Below, in pieces: positions 44,701 through 56,357 of a stretch of 64,000 nucleotides of DNA. The notes beneath the pieces were generated by a model that saw nothing but the letters and a program-made list of their open reading frames with translations, ran no database searches and was not told the origin of the DNA. This stretch comes from Dendrolimus kikuchii. Lineage: Eukaryota; Arthropoda; Insecta; Lepidoptera; Lasiocampidae. Position 1 is the stretch's first letter. Each line of letters starts with the position of its first letter. The position numbers and the translations under genes were made by a program. Location of the stretch: positions 14,162,436 to 14,226,435 of the forward strand of contig CM034410.1 in NCBI GenBank assembly GCA_019925095.2. Direction: 5' to 3'.

Positions 44701-47700
44701 ATAAATCTAGTGAGATTGTAAACTTTCGATAGATTATAAACGGACGTAGAAGAAACTTGTAATCAGCAATTAATAGTTCTGACACTCAGCTACTACTATA
44801 TGACTAGCAGTCGCGTCTCACAATCTACTTAGGGGCTGTCCACAAACTACGTCGCACGAATTTTATGAGTTTTGGACCCCTCCCCCGTCTTTTCATAGCT
44901 GGTCACGTTCCTGAGACTCCTCCCTCCCTAGTGTGACATTACATATATTGCAATTTTACATAGAGAAATTATTAAATTAAAACAGTAGTTTCGTAGTTAG
45001 TTTTATTCGAAATTCAACGTCACGAAATTTAGGACCCCTTCCACCTCTTGTCACACAAGGTCACACTCTGTCAACCACCTCCTTCCCCCATGCAAACTAA
45101 AGGTTAGACTAAATTTTAACGCAAAACTTACATTGCAAGCACCTCCTCCTTTAGACATGAAGCCAGCGCAGAAATTATACCTTGTCACGTATTCTCTAAA
45201 AAAACCAAAACAATTATCTCTCTTTGCACATAGCAGACTAATAAATATATAGAATGAGAAAAATAGTCTGGCTGTTTATTGGTGTCGTGTCCCAACACTA
45301 GTCTATAGTGTACTTTGTGAGTGAACAGCACTAGCGCGTCCATTATTCATACGTAGTATCCATAGTAGTTTGTGCATTATTCATTAGAAATACGTAGTAT
45401 CCATAGTAGTTTCTGCATTAGAATTAGAAATGTCAATTGGTAACACTTGTACTTATAAAAAGAGTGTAATAAAATTTAAATTCGAACATGTGTTTTATTA
45501 AAATGAATCCACAAAACAACAATGGCATCTTAATATTAGCTATAGAACGACCAATTAATTTCATTTAGATCCAGTATAACAAAACAACTGCCAACTGTGC
45601 GGTGTAGGAAACATACAACACATTTAGATTCCTTTATTCGGGACCCGCCTTAAGAAAAACGTTTAAACCAGTAGCAATTAAATGCACACTATATAGTCTA
45701 GCCCATTTCTTTTGGTGGTACTTTGCTTCGCAGTAGAAAGGCATTATTCCTCCAATCTCCGAGCATACCCCTAGACAAGTAGCATTAGCGCCAAATGAAT
45801 AGAATGATAATGTATGGAAATGATATAATACATACTTAGTGTAACGATATATCATTCCCATACATTTTCTACTCTGTTCGTTTAGCACTAATGCCTCTTG
45901 CCTACAAGGCTCTGGTCCTATTATATCGGCATATGCGAATAGAAACGCTTACATTGTAATGGTGTGGAGAACAACAACGAAAATTCCCCGAATACCACAC
46001 GCACGCAGTCACAATAGAGCGGCCTATGGTTATTTATTATTGGCTTTAGAATGTTTGTAATCAATGAACAATGGCTAATAAACGATATATTCCGCCAAAC
46101 TTGTACATGTGCTCTACTACACAACAATACGTGCTTGTTCCCAGGCTGAATAATACCGCAAGACCGTTGGTCTTGTTTGGCCAGTGTTATGCTAAAATTG
46201 GGTTCAAGTTTGGACTTATAATGTTTTTAATTTTCTTTGTTTGGTTTAAATTTATTATTACTTTAATGTTATATTATTTAAAGTTATTATAGTGTTAATT
46301 GTCCCAAATAAATAATTTATTTTCTTTCTAACCTTGAATGTGAAATGATTGGGATAAATGAGATCCTTTTATCCTGGTAAATCGAAGTATTATCAGGATA
46401 CAGTTTCAAAGTATAAATCCGGGAAGATAAAATATAGATAAAGCCATAAAAAATGAACTTACTCTGAATATATCTCCTGACATTCTCTCGCTGGATAAAT
46501 ATCAAGAATAGCGAACGCAATTCGATTTTTCCACGGTTCGTGAATTATGTTGCTGGACTAAAAAAACAATTAACTGTAAAACTGTTACCTACTCAACTTC
46601 CATAAGCCTATCAAACTTTATATATTCTGTTATTGAGAAGCTAGCAAACAGTTCGACGACCCACGTACTGGAAAGTGATTATCATCGCCTAGACATTTGC
46701 AACACCAGGTGCGAAGCCAACGTATTGCCAGCTTTTAGGAAGGGATAGACGGAATCGAATAGGACGAATGAGATACGGGAGTGGGATAGAGAGAAGGGGA
46801 AGTGGGCCATCGGAATTCTCATTGGGTCAATGCCCAAGTTTTACGTTGATATTCTGTGAGAATGTGGTATCACACCGCTGGCCTTAAAAGCTGAAATCAT
46901 GATAATGACTCCAACATGGCTCCACTACCTCAAAATATAAAAACAAACATAATGAATAAAGAAGGGTTCCGTTTTTGCCAAAATGGCGATGGTACCCTAA
47001 AAACCTTACATCTTGAGCTCCCCAACCGACGACAGTAATGCCATTAGTTGTCATTGGCAACCCTGACGGAATTCTGTCAAAGTCGATCTTCTTGACCTTT
47101 CTAGACTTCCTTCGAAACCTGAGCCTTCGGACCAATCTTAATATACAGAGATTATGACGCAGATTCTTCGGATTGTATCGCGGATGAAAGTATACTTCTA
47201 AGACAGGTATGACCTCCCCGCCTCCTTGGTAGAATGTACTACCGACACGGACGGAAAGGAATGATGGGTTCTCTCTGAAGAAACGGTTGTTGTAAGCCCT
47301 GAAAAGAATTGGTTCTTTAGTTAAAACAATAATTGTGTTGCTTAGCTCTGTGAGTGCCTGATCTTTAATTCAGATGATCGCCGGATGTCTCGTTCGTTCC
47401 AAACGTCGCGATATACAGCAACATGAACACTAAGGAGATTTATTTGGTATGTCCGAGCTTGCCATCGGTAGCCCAACAATACCCGTCCAGCGGTAGGGTA
47501 TTCATATCGAATTACATGAAGATAAAAAGGTGGTTTTCTGGACGAGGAAACATTGAGTTGAATTTTGAAACTTGAATAAATGATTATATGATGGCAAAAC
47601 TACACAGTTGAAATTTATTGTCGCTATCTAACTCTTTGTTGTGCGTGTACTTCCAAACACTTATCCAATACCCACTTTGCTTACTTTTATGAAGGTCTTT

Positions 47701-48676
47701 AATAAAAATACGGCTGAAATTTACCCACAATTGCAAACAAGATGCTGCAGTGATAATCAGATCAGATTTGATGATGGAACCGGCACATGTAAACTTCCCA
47801 AAGAATTGAATTACCGCCATGAAGGGGAAGTATTTGATTTTAGTCAAACGTCCTCGATAGATGCGTCGCCCACTTGGTTCTGTGAATAACAATTGCAAAT
47901 TATTCTTGAAGTAACCTGAAAATGCTTGCTTCCTAGTTTTCTAGATCAAAATAGAAGAATACTTTTTATAACAGAGATAAACAAAGGATTTATTCTGTTT
48001 CGAAGTACGGATTCGTTCTTACTACATGAAAATTTTAGAGACTATAGTAAATTTAAAACATATTATGACATATAGTTTTATACAAACAGAATACCTTACC
48101 CCAAAACTCATTATCACTCAGCAAACTGTTATCGTCAGTCATTTTTGTAATATTTGGTTCAACCACCGTATCACGTTTCAAAAGGCTAATAATTTCTGCA
48201 TTTATATCCTTTGATTCATCATTTGCTTTCATTTCTTTGCTGTATTGATTTATGACTTTTAGGATACTTTCTATTTTTGTAATGCCTTCATTGACAGATT
48301 CTGTTTTATTATCCTCAACATTTTCATCTAATATTTCGTTTAAAACATTTACATAATCTGTTGCATTAACATTTCCCTTTGAAACTCTACTTACACTATC
48401 TACATTTTGTAAAGTTGTATAATCTTGAAGAGTCAATGACGTAAAAAAGTTATGAACAATATTTGACTCGATTATCTTCTTGGTTTTATTATTAAATCTT
48501 AAATTACCGAAAAGTCTATTAATTGTTTTACGTATTGCTGTTTCTGTGGTAATTATATCATTATCAATTGGTAAAGGTATCCTTATAAGGGCATTTATTT
48601 CGTAAATTGAACTTAAAATCAAAACATAACCTAATTTAACACTTATACTAAACATTGGTGTAATTTTTCCAACCAT
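41797..48676 (-). CDS. SPH-A: secreted serine protease homologue with long N- and C-terminal extensions
   Basis: Seven exons in transcript order: 48676-48100, 47915-47729, 47298-47010, 46557-46463, 45195-45132, 44593-44447, 42819-41797. They total 2382 bp, or 793 residues. Residues 1-35 look like a signal peptide. About 170 polar residues rich in Asn, Lys and Glu follow. A trypsin-like (S1A) domain runs from about 209 (RRIYRGR at the activation-site position) to 453. The tail of 340 residues is acidic. Fold landmarks are intact: FTCAGSII, VVGWGA, GACNQDVGGP and APTVFTKLG. All three catalytic residues are changed: TAASC (Ser251 for His), HNLCIL (Asn304 for Asp), QDVGGP (Val407 for Ser). It cannot be a classical protease; a secreted binding or cofactor role is inference. 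The donor at 47729/47728 (GTGGGT) is weak but fits the phase and SPH-B. I do not recognise the extensions. Confidence 0.8.
43493..43970 (+). repeat. interspersed repeat M, copy 2
   Basis: Longer than the copy at 12857, with extra sequence in the middle (CAATGTTCGGGGAACATGG). It lies in the last SPH-A intron (42820-44446), which otherwise shows only AT-rich DNA and a LINE-tail fragment near 44040. Confidence 0.55.
44830..45100. repeat. repeat N
   Basis: GGGGCTGTCCACAAACTACG at the left resembles the start of widespread insect miniature elements. The right part has related words (GGACCCCTTCC). Borders uncertain. In the SPH-A intron. Confidence 0.4.
45349..45434 (+). repeat. short tandem duplication
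   Basis: ACGTAGTATCCATAGTAGTT followed by a near-identical stretch occurs twice, about 41 bp apart, in an SPH-A intron. Confidence 0.6.
45773..45911. mobile_element. fold-back MITE H
   Basis: CTAGACAAGTAGCATTAGCG at the left pairs with CACTAATGCCTCTTGCCTAC at the right. The inside also folds (GTATGGAAATGATA with ATATCATTCCCATAC). Fragments occur near 12790 and 23400. Confidence 0.65.
46630..46850. repeat. degenerate SINE-like remnant
   Basis: It has a CATCGCCTAGACATTTGCAA core like family B but joined to GAATAGGACGAATGAGATAC sequence like 6490-6780. In an SPH-A intron. Confidence 0.4.
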
Positions 48677-48994
48677 AACAGAAATTTTACGATTTTTTGA
48701 TATTTTATGTAACGAATTTTTATGTACCTAGTTTTATGATCGCTCGGTTATTTCTTATATATGAACCTATGTATTACTTCCATGTTCTTTTGTAAACTAT
48801 ATGTAGTCAATAGTTTGTACGTCTTTAAACATCAAACACTTTCTCACATGCAAATCAATTAATTTAAGTTGAGTATAGTATTTAAATAGTAACAAATTGG
48901 CAAGTGCGTGTGTTCAGTTTAAATAATTATGATGCTAAAAGAAAATTACCTAATAAATAAACGCTCAATCAAGATGTTTATCTCAAATTAGGTT
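48677..48994. promoter_or_regulatory. divergent promoter region between SPH-A and SPH-B
   Basis: 318 bp separate the two start codons. On the minus strand TATATAAG lies at 48761-48754, 78 bp before the SPH-A ATG. On the plus strand TATTTAAATA lies at 48879-48888, with TCAGTT (arthropod initiator-like) at 48914-48919, about 35 bp downstream. SPH-B would then have a leader of about 80 nt. No repeat copy is recognisable in this interval, although repeats crowd both sides. Confidence 0.5.
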
Positions 48995-51119
48995 ATGTTA
49001 ATTGAAACAATGTTAATGATCCAATGTAGCTTCATATTATTAACATTTATCTCACCATCGACTCAAGATAAAGCTGATATAATAAATATATTAGACACGA
49101 ATACCATTCATAAAACAAATGCAGACATTCATAAATGTATAAACAAAATATTTTCATTGCTTAAGTTAAATAATAAATTTACAAAACAGACCGAAATGCA
49201 ACCTTTACTTACTATGCATAATGATCTTGTTAATATTGCTGAGAAATATTATAGAGTATATGACGATATTAAAAATAGAGTTCACGTAATTAATAATACA
49301 ATAAATCCTAAACGTAGATTTAACGTCGCTAATGATACTAAAACACACACTCATAACTATTTTATATATTCTAAAGAGCTTATTGCAAGCCAAGACTTTA
49401 AAAAGATGGAAGAAGTCAATGACATCGGTTTAGAACATAATAAAACAGATAATATCATAACCAAAGTAGCTAAAAGTAATGAGCTGGATGAGATAAGTGA
49501 AATAAACGATTATATTGTGAAAGAGAATCAGAGTGGTGTATATCTAGATGATTCCATAGAAAACTATACACAAATCAATTATGTCAACGAAACTAATTTT
49601 ATTAATGAAACTAACGAAGTATTGTCTGCAGAGTTCGTACAAAAGTTTATAGCGAAGTTAAATACTTTATCAGCAAAAGATTTTACAGAAAAATATCGAG
49701 ATCCTAATCTCAATTTATTTGAAGGATATAATAATGATTACAGGAAGAGATTTAGGGGTGACCTTAAAGTTTGGAGTATGTATCCCTGGGTTATTTTATT
49801 GTGTATATCTTTTAACCGTGTTTAAAAGATAAAGATGATTTATTTGGCATATATAATTTCCCCTATTCCAATCTCATCCCCCTATGAGATCTTCCTTATC
49901 ATTCCCAAAAGACTGGCACCGCGTTGGCTCCGCCCCTGGTGTTGCAGACTTCCAAAGACAATGATAACCACTTTCCATGAGCAGTGCCATCTACCGGTTT
50001 GCTAGCTTCGCAATAAAAAATGAGCATACATTCGTATACATACATTCGTATACATACATAAACTTACAAAGCATAATATCTATAATTTTGTATAATTCTA
50101 AACATGCCGTGTCTGTACATTAAAGCTATTGAAAAAAAACAACTGTAATAAACTATATAAACGATGGATACAATTTTTTTAGATGCAATTTTTTTAGATT
50201 TCTTGTCTGTTTGATCGGGATTCGCGTAAAAACTATTGTGCTTATTTCGATGCAGTTTTCGCTGATCTACAGCTAATTCTTAGACTTAAAACTCTGGGTT
50301 ACCTTTTATCCTGGGAATCCCGCAGGATTTTTTCTGGGAATGATTTAAATTGATTGAAATTTGATTTAAATTTTTGATGTATCATGTTTGACCACTTTTA
50401 TTTTGATCCGTCATTCTTATTTTGACTCCGATTCTATAATTAGGTAAATCATACAACTAATAATAACTATTATATAATTTTTGTCGATAACACGTATTTC
50501 TTGCTTTTCAACCGCTTTCAGAAATAAAAACTTAAAACAAATAGGTATACAATTATACAATTAAAAAATACAATTAAAAACTTAAAATAAACTAAGTTAT
50601 AAATAATACAAGCGATTTTAAACAGTGTAACAAATCGCGCCAGATGGGAGCGTGCCCAGAAGGCTGGCTGCATTGCCGCGCTGTATGGCGATGCTTATTT
50701 GTTGAACGAAATATGATCCAGCCTTCTCATCATGGGTGGCATCGAAGAGTTTCTTGCAAATTCTTTGAAGAAACTATTTGCCGATGGACCTCACGGACCT
50801 AATGTTTCAACTCGAAACGGCACAAATATCTAACCTCTTCCTAAGGTTCCTTTATGTCGGTACTTAAAATTGGTTTTGTATTTTTCTTAACTTATATAAT
50901 CCACGACTTGTCTTTGAATGTTGTGGGGGCTGTAATAATTGAGTGTTGTGTCGATGATGTTACTCCGTTAGATGAGGGTGACGCACCACAGATGAGAGCG
51001 TGAGTGTTCCGCGCTCTCATCTAATACTGCAGTGGAAGTGGCCTTACGAGGCCCACGCCTGCCAGGGCTGCGGAGAGGCTAGGTCATATACCCGTAGCCC
51101 TGGCATAAGGTGAAGGACG

Positions 51120-51167
<48 letters not shown>

Positions 51168-54100
51168 TGACGCACCACTAGCGCGAGTCCATGGCTCTGT
51201 CGCCGCAGGAGCTAGGCTCGACCGCTTGAAAGGGAAGTAAAAAAATAATACGATGATGTGTTGTACTCTCTATGTAATTATCGCTTAGTTAATTTAACAT
51301 TTAACTTAAAACTATATATACAGAAATCTTAACTGCTATGTGAAAATATGTAAAACCTAAACATTTTCGTAGATGCATCTCCGAAGGTTTTTTGTTTCCT
51401 GTATTGACAGATTTTGGCAGGTATTAATTAACCTTGCTAATTATGTAGCAATAAATTATTGTATGTGACGTAACAAATCTTACACTTTTAGTTCCACCAA
51501 ACTCAAGCGAAGGTATTCATAATGATACGATGAGAAGAGTATACAGAGGACGACGATCAGTGATAAAGAACTACCCATTCATAGTCAGTGTTCATATTAT
51601 GGGGCAGTTCATGTGTGCTGGTTCCATAATAAACAAGGATCTGATCGTGACAGCAGCTTCTTGCTTACAGATGTAAGTTATAGTATAGGAGAAGTATACT
51701 ATTGATGAAAATATTCTTGAAGAAACGGAAATCCAAATATCTCCTGAACGCATGACTACGGACGCGTTCCTTTAGTATCTCACAACGCCCAAAATGCTCC
51801 GTCTGCCGTTCCACAAAGCGACTGCGGTCGTTATGATCGTAGCGAAAACGTTACTAATGACGTTATTATTTTCGATCACACAACGTTCACAACGAGCCAT
51901 GTAAAGAAGTGAGTCGAAGTGGGCCTTGGACCACAGATCATTAATGGTCTCTATCGATTAACAATTTTATCCGTGCAGGAACGGAGAAAGATTACAATTT
52001 CCTGCGGCCAGGCGGCCTGTGGTAAGAGGCGACAAAACAACCCACAGCCAGGTGGTGGGGCATTTGCCCGACTGGATGGCTACCACCCCTGGTCTAGAGT
52101 ATGTCGCCAAAACTACCTTGAGTTGTGTTCTGGCATTAGTGACCAGATTCCAGTCTCCCTTAAGAGAGCAGCAGCGCATTTGTAGCACCTTTGGTATGAC
52201 AAATGTCCATAGGCGTTAGTAACCGCTTTTCATCAAGTGGGCCGTCTGCCTGTCTGCTGAACTCATGCAATAAAAACATAAAATAAAAAAAACATTAAAA
52301 AAGGTGTGATTTTCAAATCAACCAATGACATTTGAATTTCTTCGTTAATGACATCAACGCTCTATAATCCGTTCCACTAGAGTTTATGATTGTAATGCTC
52401 TCAAACAAGTGGAACGGGAAAAATCGCGGTTGTGAACGTGGTCGTTGTGAGTCTCTTGGAACGTAGCCTTTATAGCATCACGAATTATTCTTAAGTTTTA
52501 TCTTTTATTATTTGCAGCAATTTTTTTTTTATTTTTATTGCAGGAGTTCAGCAGACAGGCAGACGGCCCACTTGGTGGGAAGCAGTTACCATCGCCTATG
52601 GACATTTGCAACATCAAAGGTGCTACAAATGCGCTGCTGCTCTCTTAAAGGAGACTGGAACCTGGTCATTAATGCCGGAACACAACACAAGGTTGTTATG
52701 GCGGCATACTCTAGACCAGGGGTGGTCGCCATCCAGTCGAGCAAATTCTCTATCACCTGGCTGTGGGTTGTTTAGTCGCCTCTTACGACAGGCCGCCGGG
52801 CCGCAGGAAATTGTATTCTTTCTCCGTTCCTGCACGGATAAAATCAAATCAGAAATTTTAGATCAAATCAGCTAAAAATTTAAAACGCTTTTGCTGCTTT
52901 GTTTAATCTCATTAGAATTAGGAACTTCTTCTAGCCACGTGATTTTGAGAAAAATATTAGTGGTGGCAGCCATACATGTTAAACTGAGAGCAGAAAATTT
53001 TATTTCATTATAGTCGTATAGGATAGAGTCAGATCTAGAAAAATCATAAAGATGCGAGATAAATAAAGTGGTGAAATATCAATACCTAGTTTTTGCTATA
53101 CTGGTAACTATGAATATGAAACTTTGAAAAAAAATCCAGGTGGAGCTTTAACTTACAATAAAAGTATAGAATTAATATTAACATGGAAAAAAAAATTTCT
53201 TCTTCATGATATTATTCTAGTCTTTGAGATGTAGGATAATTTTGATTAAATGCTTTTTTGAAAGATTCTTTTTGCACAGTGGACATTCGTTGCCTCTAAA
53301 GAAATCTTTAACATTCGTGAACTGAGTGAAGTGAAGTTGAAATAGTATTTTTTTTTCAACATATGACTTCATACAACAGTTAGTCTAAGTAGTTATCCTA
53401 CGTGCTGTAAATGTGGAAATATCTGCAGGTTCTGTGGCATCTCAGCTTTTGTACTCTGTTGGCGTCAGTGCTGGCCCATGGAAATGATCCTATTGTCTTG
53501 TTACCAGACGGCCTCTGTGGTTGAGCGGGCTAAGCCTTTGCCGGCCTACCTCACTGCAACACAGAGGCTCCGGTTTCGATTCCTGGTATGGTAAATTTCG
53601 GAAACGTATTTTCTCGGTTATTTACTATGGTCTGGGTGTCTGGGATCGACCTCAGAGTAGTACGTTGTATATTAGTACCCATAACACAAGCGTAACTTGC
53701 TTAATTTGGGGATATACAATATGTGTGTTTGTCTGTCGATTATTACATTATTTTTATACTAGAAAATGATTTTAATTGGATTGCATTAACTCGTGAACAA
53801 CTTTTTTACTATCTTTTCAGTGCATACAACAACAGAATGTATCGGGAGAATCCACAATCAGTCTTAATACGTGCCGGAAGCAGCTTCGCGAACACAATGG
53901 GTGAACTCATAGCTATCATAGAGATATACTTTCATCCTTCATACAATCCTACTACTTTGGCAAATAATGTAGCCATTGCAAGAATGGAGCGACATCTGAA
54001 ATTTAGATATCGACAAAGAAGAATCAGAAGGATTGAGTATGATAGAGAAGCTAATATATTGCCTGATAATGTCAACGCTGTTACTATTCTAGGTTGGGGA

Positions 54101-56021
54101 GCTACGACAGTAAGTGTTGTAGTTTTGAAGATTGATACTACTAGTAAACTGATGTTTGCGAAACTGATTTAGCACGATCAATATTTTTAGACGACGAGAG
54201 AATACATTTATAGTTATTTTAGAAATGATAGCGGTATTCAGCAGGGCGCTGTTTGGCGCGCAAGGCCACGAGATTCGGATAGAGCGCCTGAAGGTGCTAA
54301 AAATCTATTTGCGATTAACAATATCTCAATTGAAGAATTTCATTCTCAAGGTTGAAAACTATTTTTTTAGAAATAAAATTAAAGTTTTTTTTTAAATATG
54401 TGATTGGAAATCAGAGATGGGATCTCTTAGAAAGGTGCACAGGTTGGGACAGCTAATAGGAAGATGACTTATGTATCGACCTGTAGAAGGATGAAATGTA
54501 TATAATTATCACACAATTACTTATTACATTATATTACAGGAAACAGGATTAGTAGATCCAGTTCAAAAGCTCCTAGTATCACATCTAGACGTGTATAACG
54601 CCAAAGAGTGTAAATCAATATATACGAGACATTACGTGAATGGGAGACATTTTTGCGGTGGATTCACATCCAAAGGCGGTGGTGCCTGTAATGTATGTAA
54701 TATTACATTTTATACAGCATATTTTTTGAATAAAATTATCATCTATTATCAATTTTTGACTAATTTCGGATAAAAACATGTTTTAAATAACATATCATTA
54801 AAAAACTTAGAAACCCGACATGTGACATATAATAAAAACTTATTAAATCCAAGATGAGCACAGGAATTTGTACTTTCGATTCCGAAGATAAACATACTAT
54901 ACTTGTATTCCGATAAATGTTAAGAAATTTCGTGAAAAACCCAAGGTTTCTTATTTCTAGAAAGACGTAGGTGCTCCAGGGATTATTGGTGGAATCCTAA
55001 CCGGTATCGTGAGCTTTGGACCACCAATATGTGGTACAGTAGATGCACCAACCGTCTTCACCAAACTAGGTTACTATGCTGACTGGATTGACGAAATTGT
55101 GAATATGGTATGTACTTTTATTCAATTTAATCGTCTGTTGTTGTACTTCCAAAGCCCCAACTCTCTAATCACCACATAATTTTCTTCACATCCAAAGTAC
55201 TCTTTATTTATTTTATTTACTTCTATTTTACATTATCATACAAAATTATAAATAAGATTACAATAAATCAAATTATTTTATTAAAGGAACCTGAGACAAT
55301 ATATAGACAAACAACAACGACCCAGCATCCTAAAATTAGAATAACTCGAAACCGAAAGCCTGCAATCCAGAATAACAAACCAATAGTACCAACAACAGGC
55401 TCTCCTGAACCAATTAATTTAGTTACTGTATATCCCGAAGAAATTTCCTTGTTAAGAAAAGTTATTGATGATATGCTAATAGGCAACGACACGTTGGTCG
55501 ATGATTTACTCTACGGCGGTCTATTTGATGATCTTAATGAATTCTTCAGTACTACAACCAAGAAAGTAGATATAGCCAATCATCCTTTAATCAATAAAAG
55601 TATAATCATACCCCCAGAACTGTTTGAAAATGATGATGAGAATCAAGCTGAATCAACCATAGTTCTAACCACGTACGCGAGACCTATAGTTGACGGAACT
55701 ACTCAACCTTTGCCGCATGGATTTGTAACTGATACACCTGCAGATTTATATGACAAAATTAAAGAACTAGAGAAAGAAATGGGTACAAAAACTAGTCCAA
55801 ATACACAGTATATTCCTATACTTAGTTTGGAATCTGAGATAAGTGCAGAAAAAAAATTAGTAAGATTTAATGAACTCCTTGACAGTAACGATGAGTCTAC
55901 TGAATCAAGTAATTATGAGAACGATAAAAGCAATTCTTATGAAGGAATGAGCATAGATATGGGTATCACAAAATTGCATCACATAGTATTAAAAACAATA
56001 ACGCGGGTAAAAAAGAAATAA
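48995..56021 (+). CDS. SPH-B: paralogous secreted serine protease homologue
   Basis: Six exons: 48995-49757, 51492-51672, 53821-54109, 54540-54692, 54961-55107, 55287-56021. They total 2268 bp, or 755 residues. It starts with a hydrophobic signal peptide ([15 protein letters not shown]). About 230 Asn- and Lys-rich residues follow, with several N-glycosylation sequons (NETN twice). The S1A-like domain spans about 270-511 and the Ser/Thr/Asp-rich tail is 244 residues. The triad is lost as in SPH-A: TAASC (Ser311), NNVAIA (Asn364), KDVGAP (Val465). Exons 3 (289 bp) and 5 (147 bp) have exactly the lengths of their SPH-A counterparts, and introns 1-3 share phases 1, 2 and 0. The intron splitting SPH-A exons 4 and 5 is absent. 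The start could also be the next Met, six codons on. After the stop another frame stays open to 56230, so the true C-terminus may be longer. Function unknown. Confidence 0.8.
50640..50870 (-). pseudogene. RPDGM-family LINE fragment, degenerate copy
   Basis: GTGCCCAGAAGGCTGGCTGC is shared at nucleotide level with 56820, but the frame is broken. It lies in SPH-B intron 1. Confidence 0.55.
50990..51164 (+). mobile_element. recent 5'-truncated retroposon with 45-A tail
   Basis: GGGTGACGCACCAC flanks the insert (50976-50989 and 51165-51178), a 14-bp target duplication. The insert is 130 bp plus an uninterrupted run of about 45 A (51120-51164). Its first 35 bp fold back (AGATGAGAGCG with CGCTCTCATCT). 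It lies in SPH-B intron 1. Confidence 0.9.
51761..52470. mobile_element. DNA-transposon-like repeat D, split by SINE-like family B
   Basis: The left part (to about 51963) and the right part (from about 52295) match 11428-11832. Family B copy 12 interrupts it. In SPH-B intron 2. Confidence 0.6.
51968..52290 (+). repeat. SINE-like family B, copy 12
   Basis: Full length with an A-rich tail, nested in repeat D. Confidence 0.8.
52526..52842 (-). repeat. SINE-like family B, copy 13
   Basis: Full length, in SPH-B intron 2. With copy 12 it forms an inverted pair about 250 bp apart, so the transcript could fold here. Confidence 0.8.
53508..53740 (+). repeat. tRNA-derived SINE K, copy 2
   Basis: The head GCCTCTGTGGTTGAGCGGGC matches a tRNA A box, and GGTTTCGATTCCTGG resembles the B box. 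The body TGGTCTGGGTGTCTGGGATC is shared with 33055. It lies about 80 bp before SPH-B exon 3 and is not itself a tRNA gene. Confidence 0.75.
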
Positions 56022-56230
56022 GAGGTAAAGCTAAAAACAAACCAAAATTTAAATGGTTGTTCGATTCCAAAATTGTTGGAAATGATGTTATTTTACAGAA
56101 TAAAAGAATTGTTAAAGTTCCGCCAAAACCTCCGAAACATTTCAAATTTGATACAACGGCACCATTCTTAAAGAAGGCGATAAAATCGATGGGAAGACCG
56201 TCTAACAAAAATAGTGATTTGCAGCCATAG
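56022..56230 (+). other. open -1 frame continuing past the SPH-B stop
   Basis: A frame entered just before the SPH-B stop runs without interruption from about 55938 to a TAG at 56228-56230. Its content looks like protein rather than UTR, with motifs such as KFKWLFDSKIVGND and VKVPPKPPKHFKFD. The two frames overlap at a run of six A (56009-56014). In the SPH-B frame this reads A AAA AAG, a classical -1 slippery heptamer. Either one base was lost from the A run, in this genome or in the assembly, or the ribosome shifts there. The shorter 755-residue product remains possible. Confidence 0.5.
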
Positions 56231-56357
56231 GAAGAACGATGGTTATTATATCTGATGTAGATTTCGACACTTACAATACTAAGGATGTAAAAGTTTAAAA
56301 TGAATTTTATCAACCCAAATTCAAGATAAATAGCAAGTAATATTTATAATTATGAAA

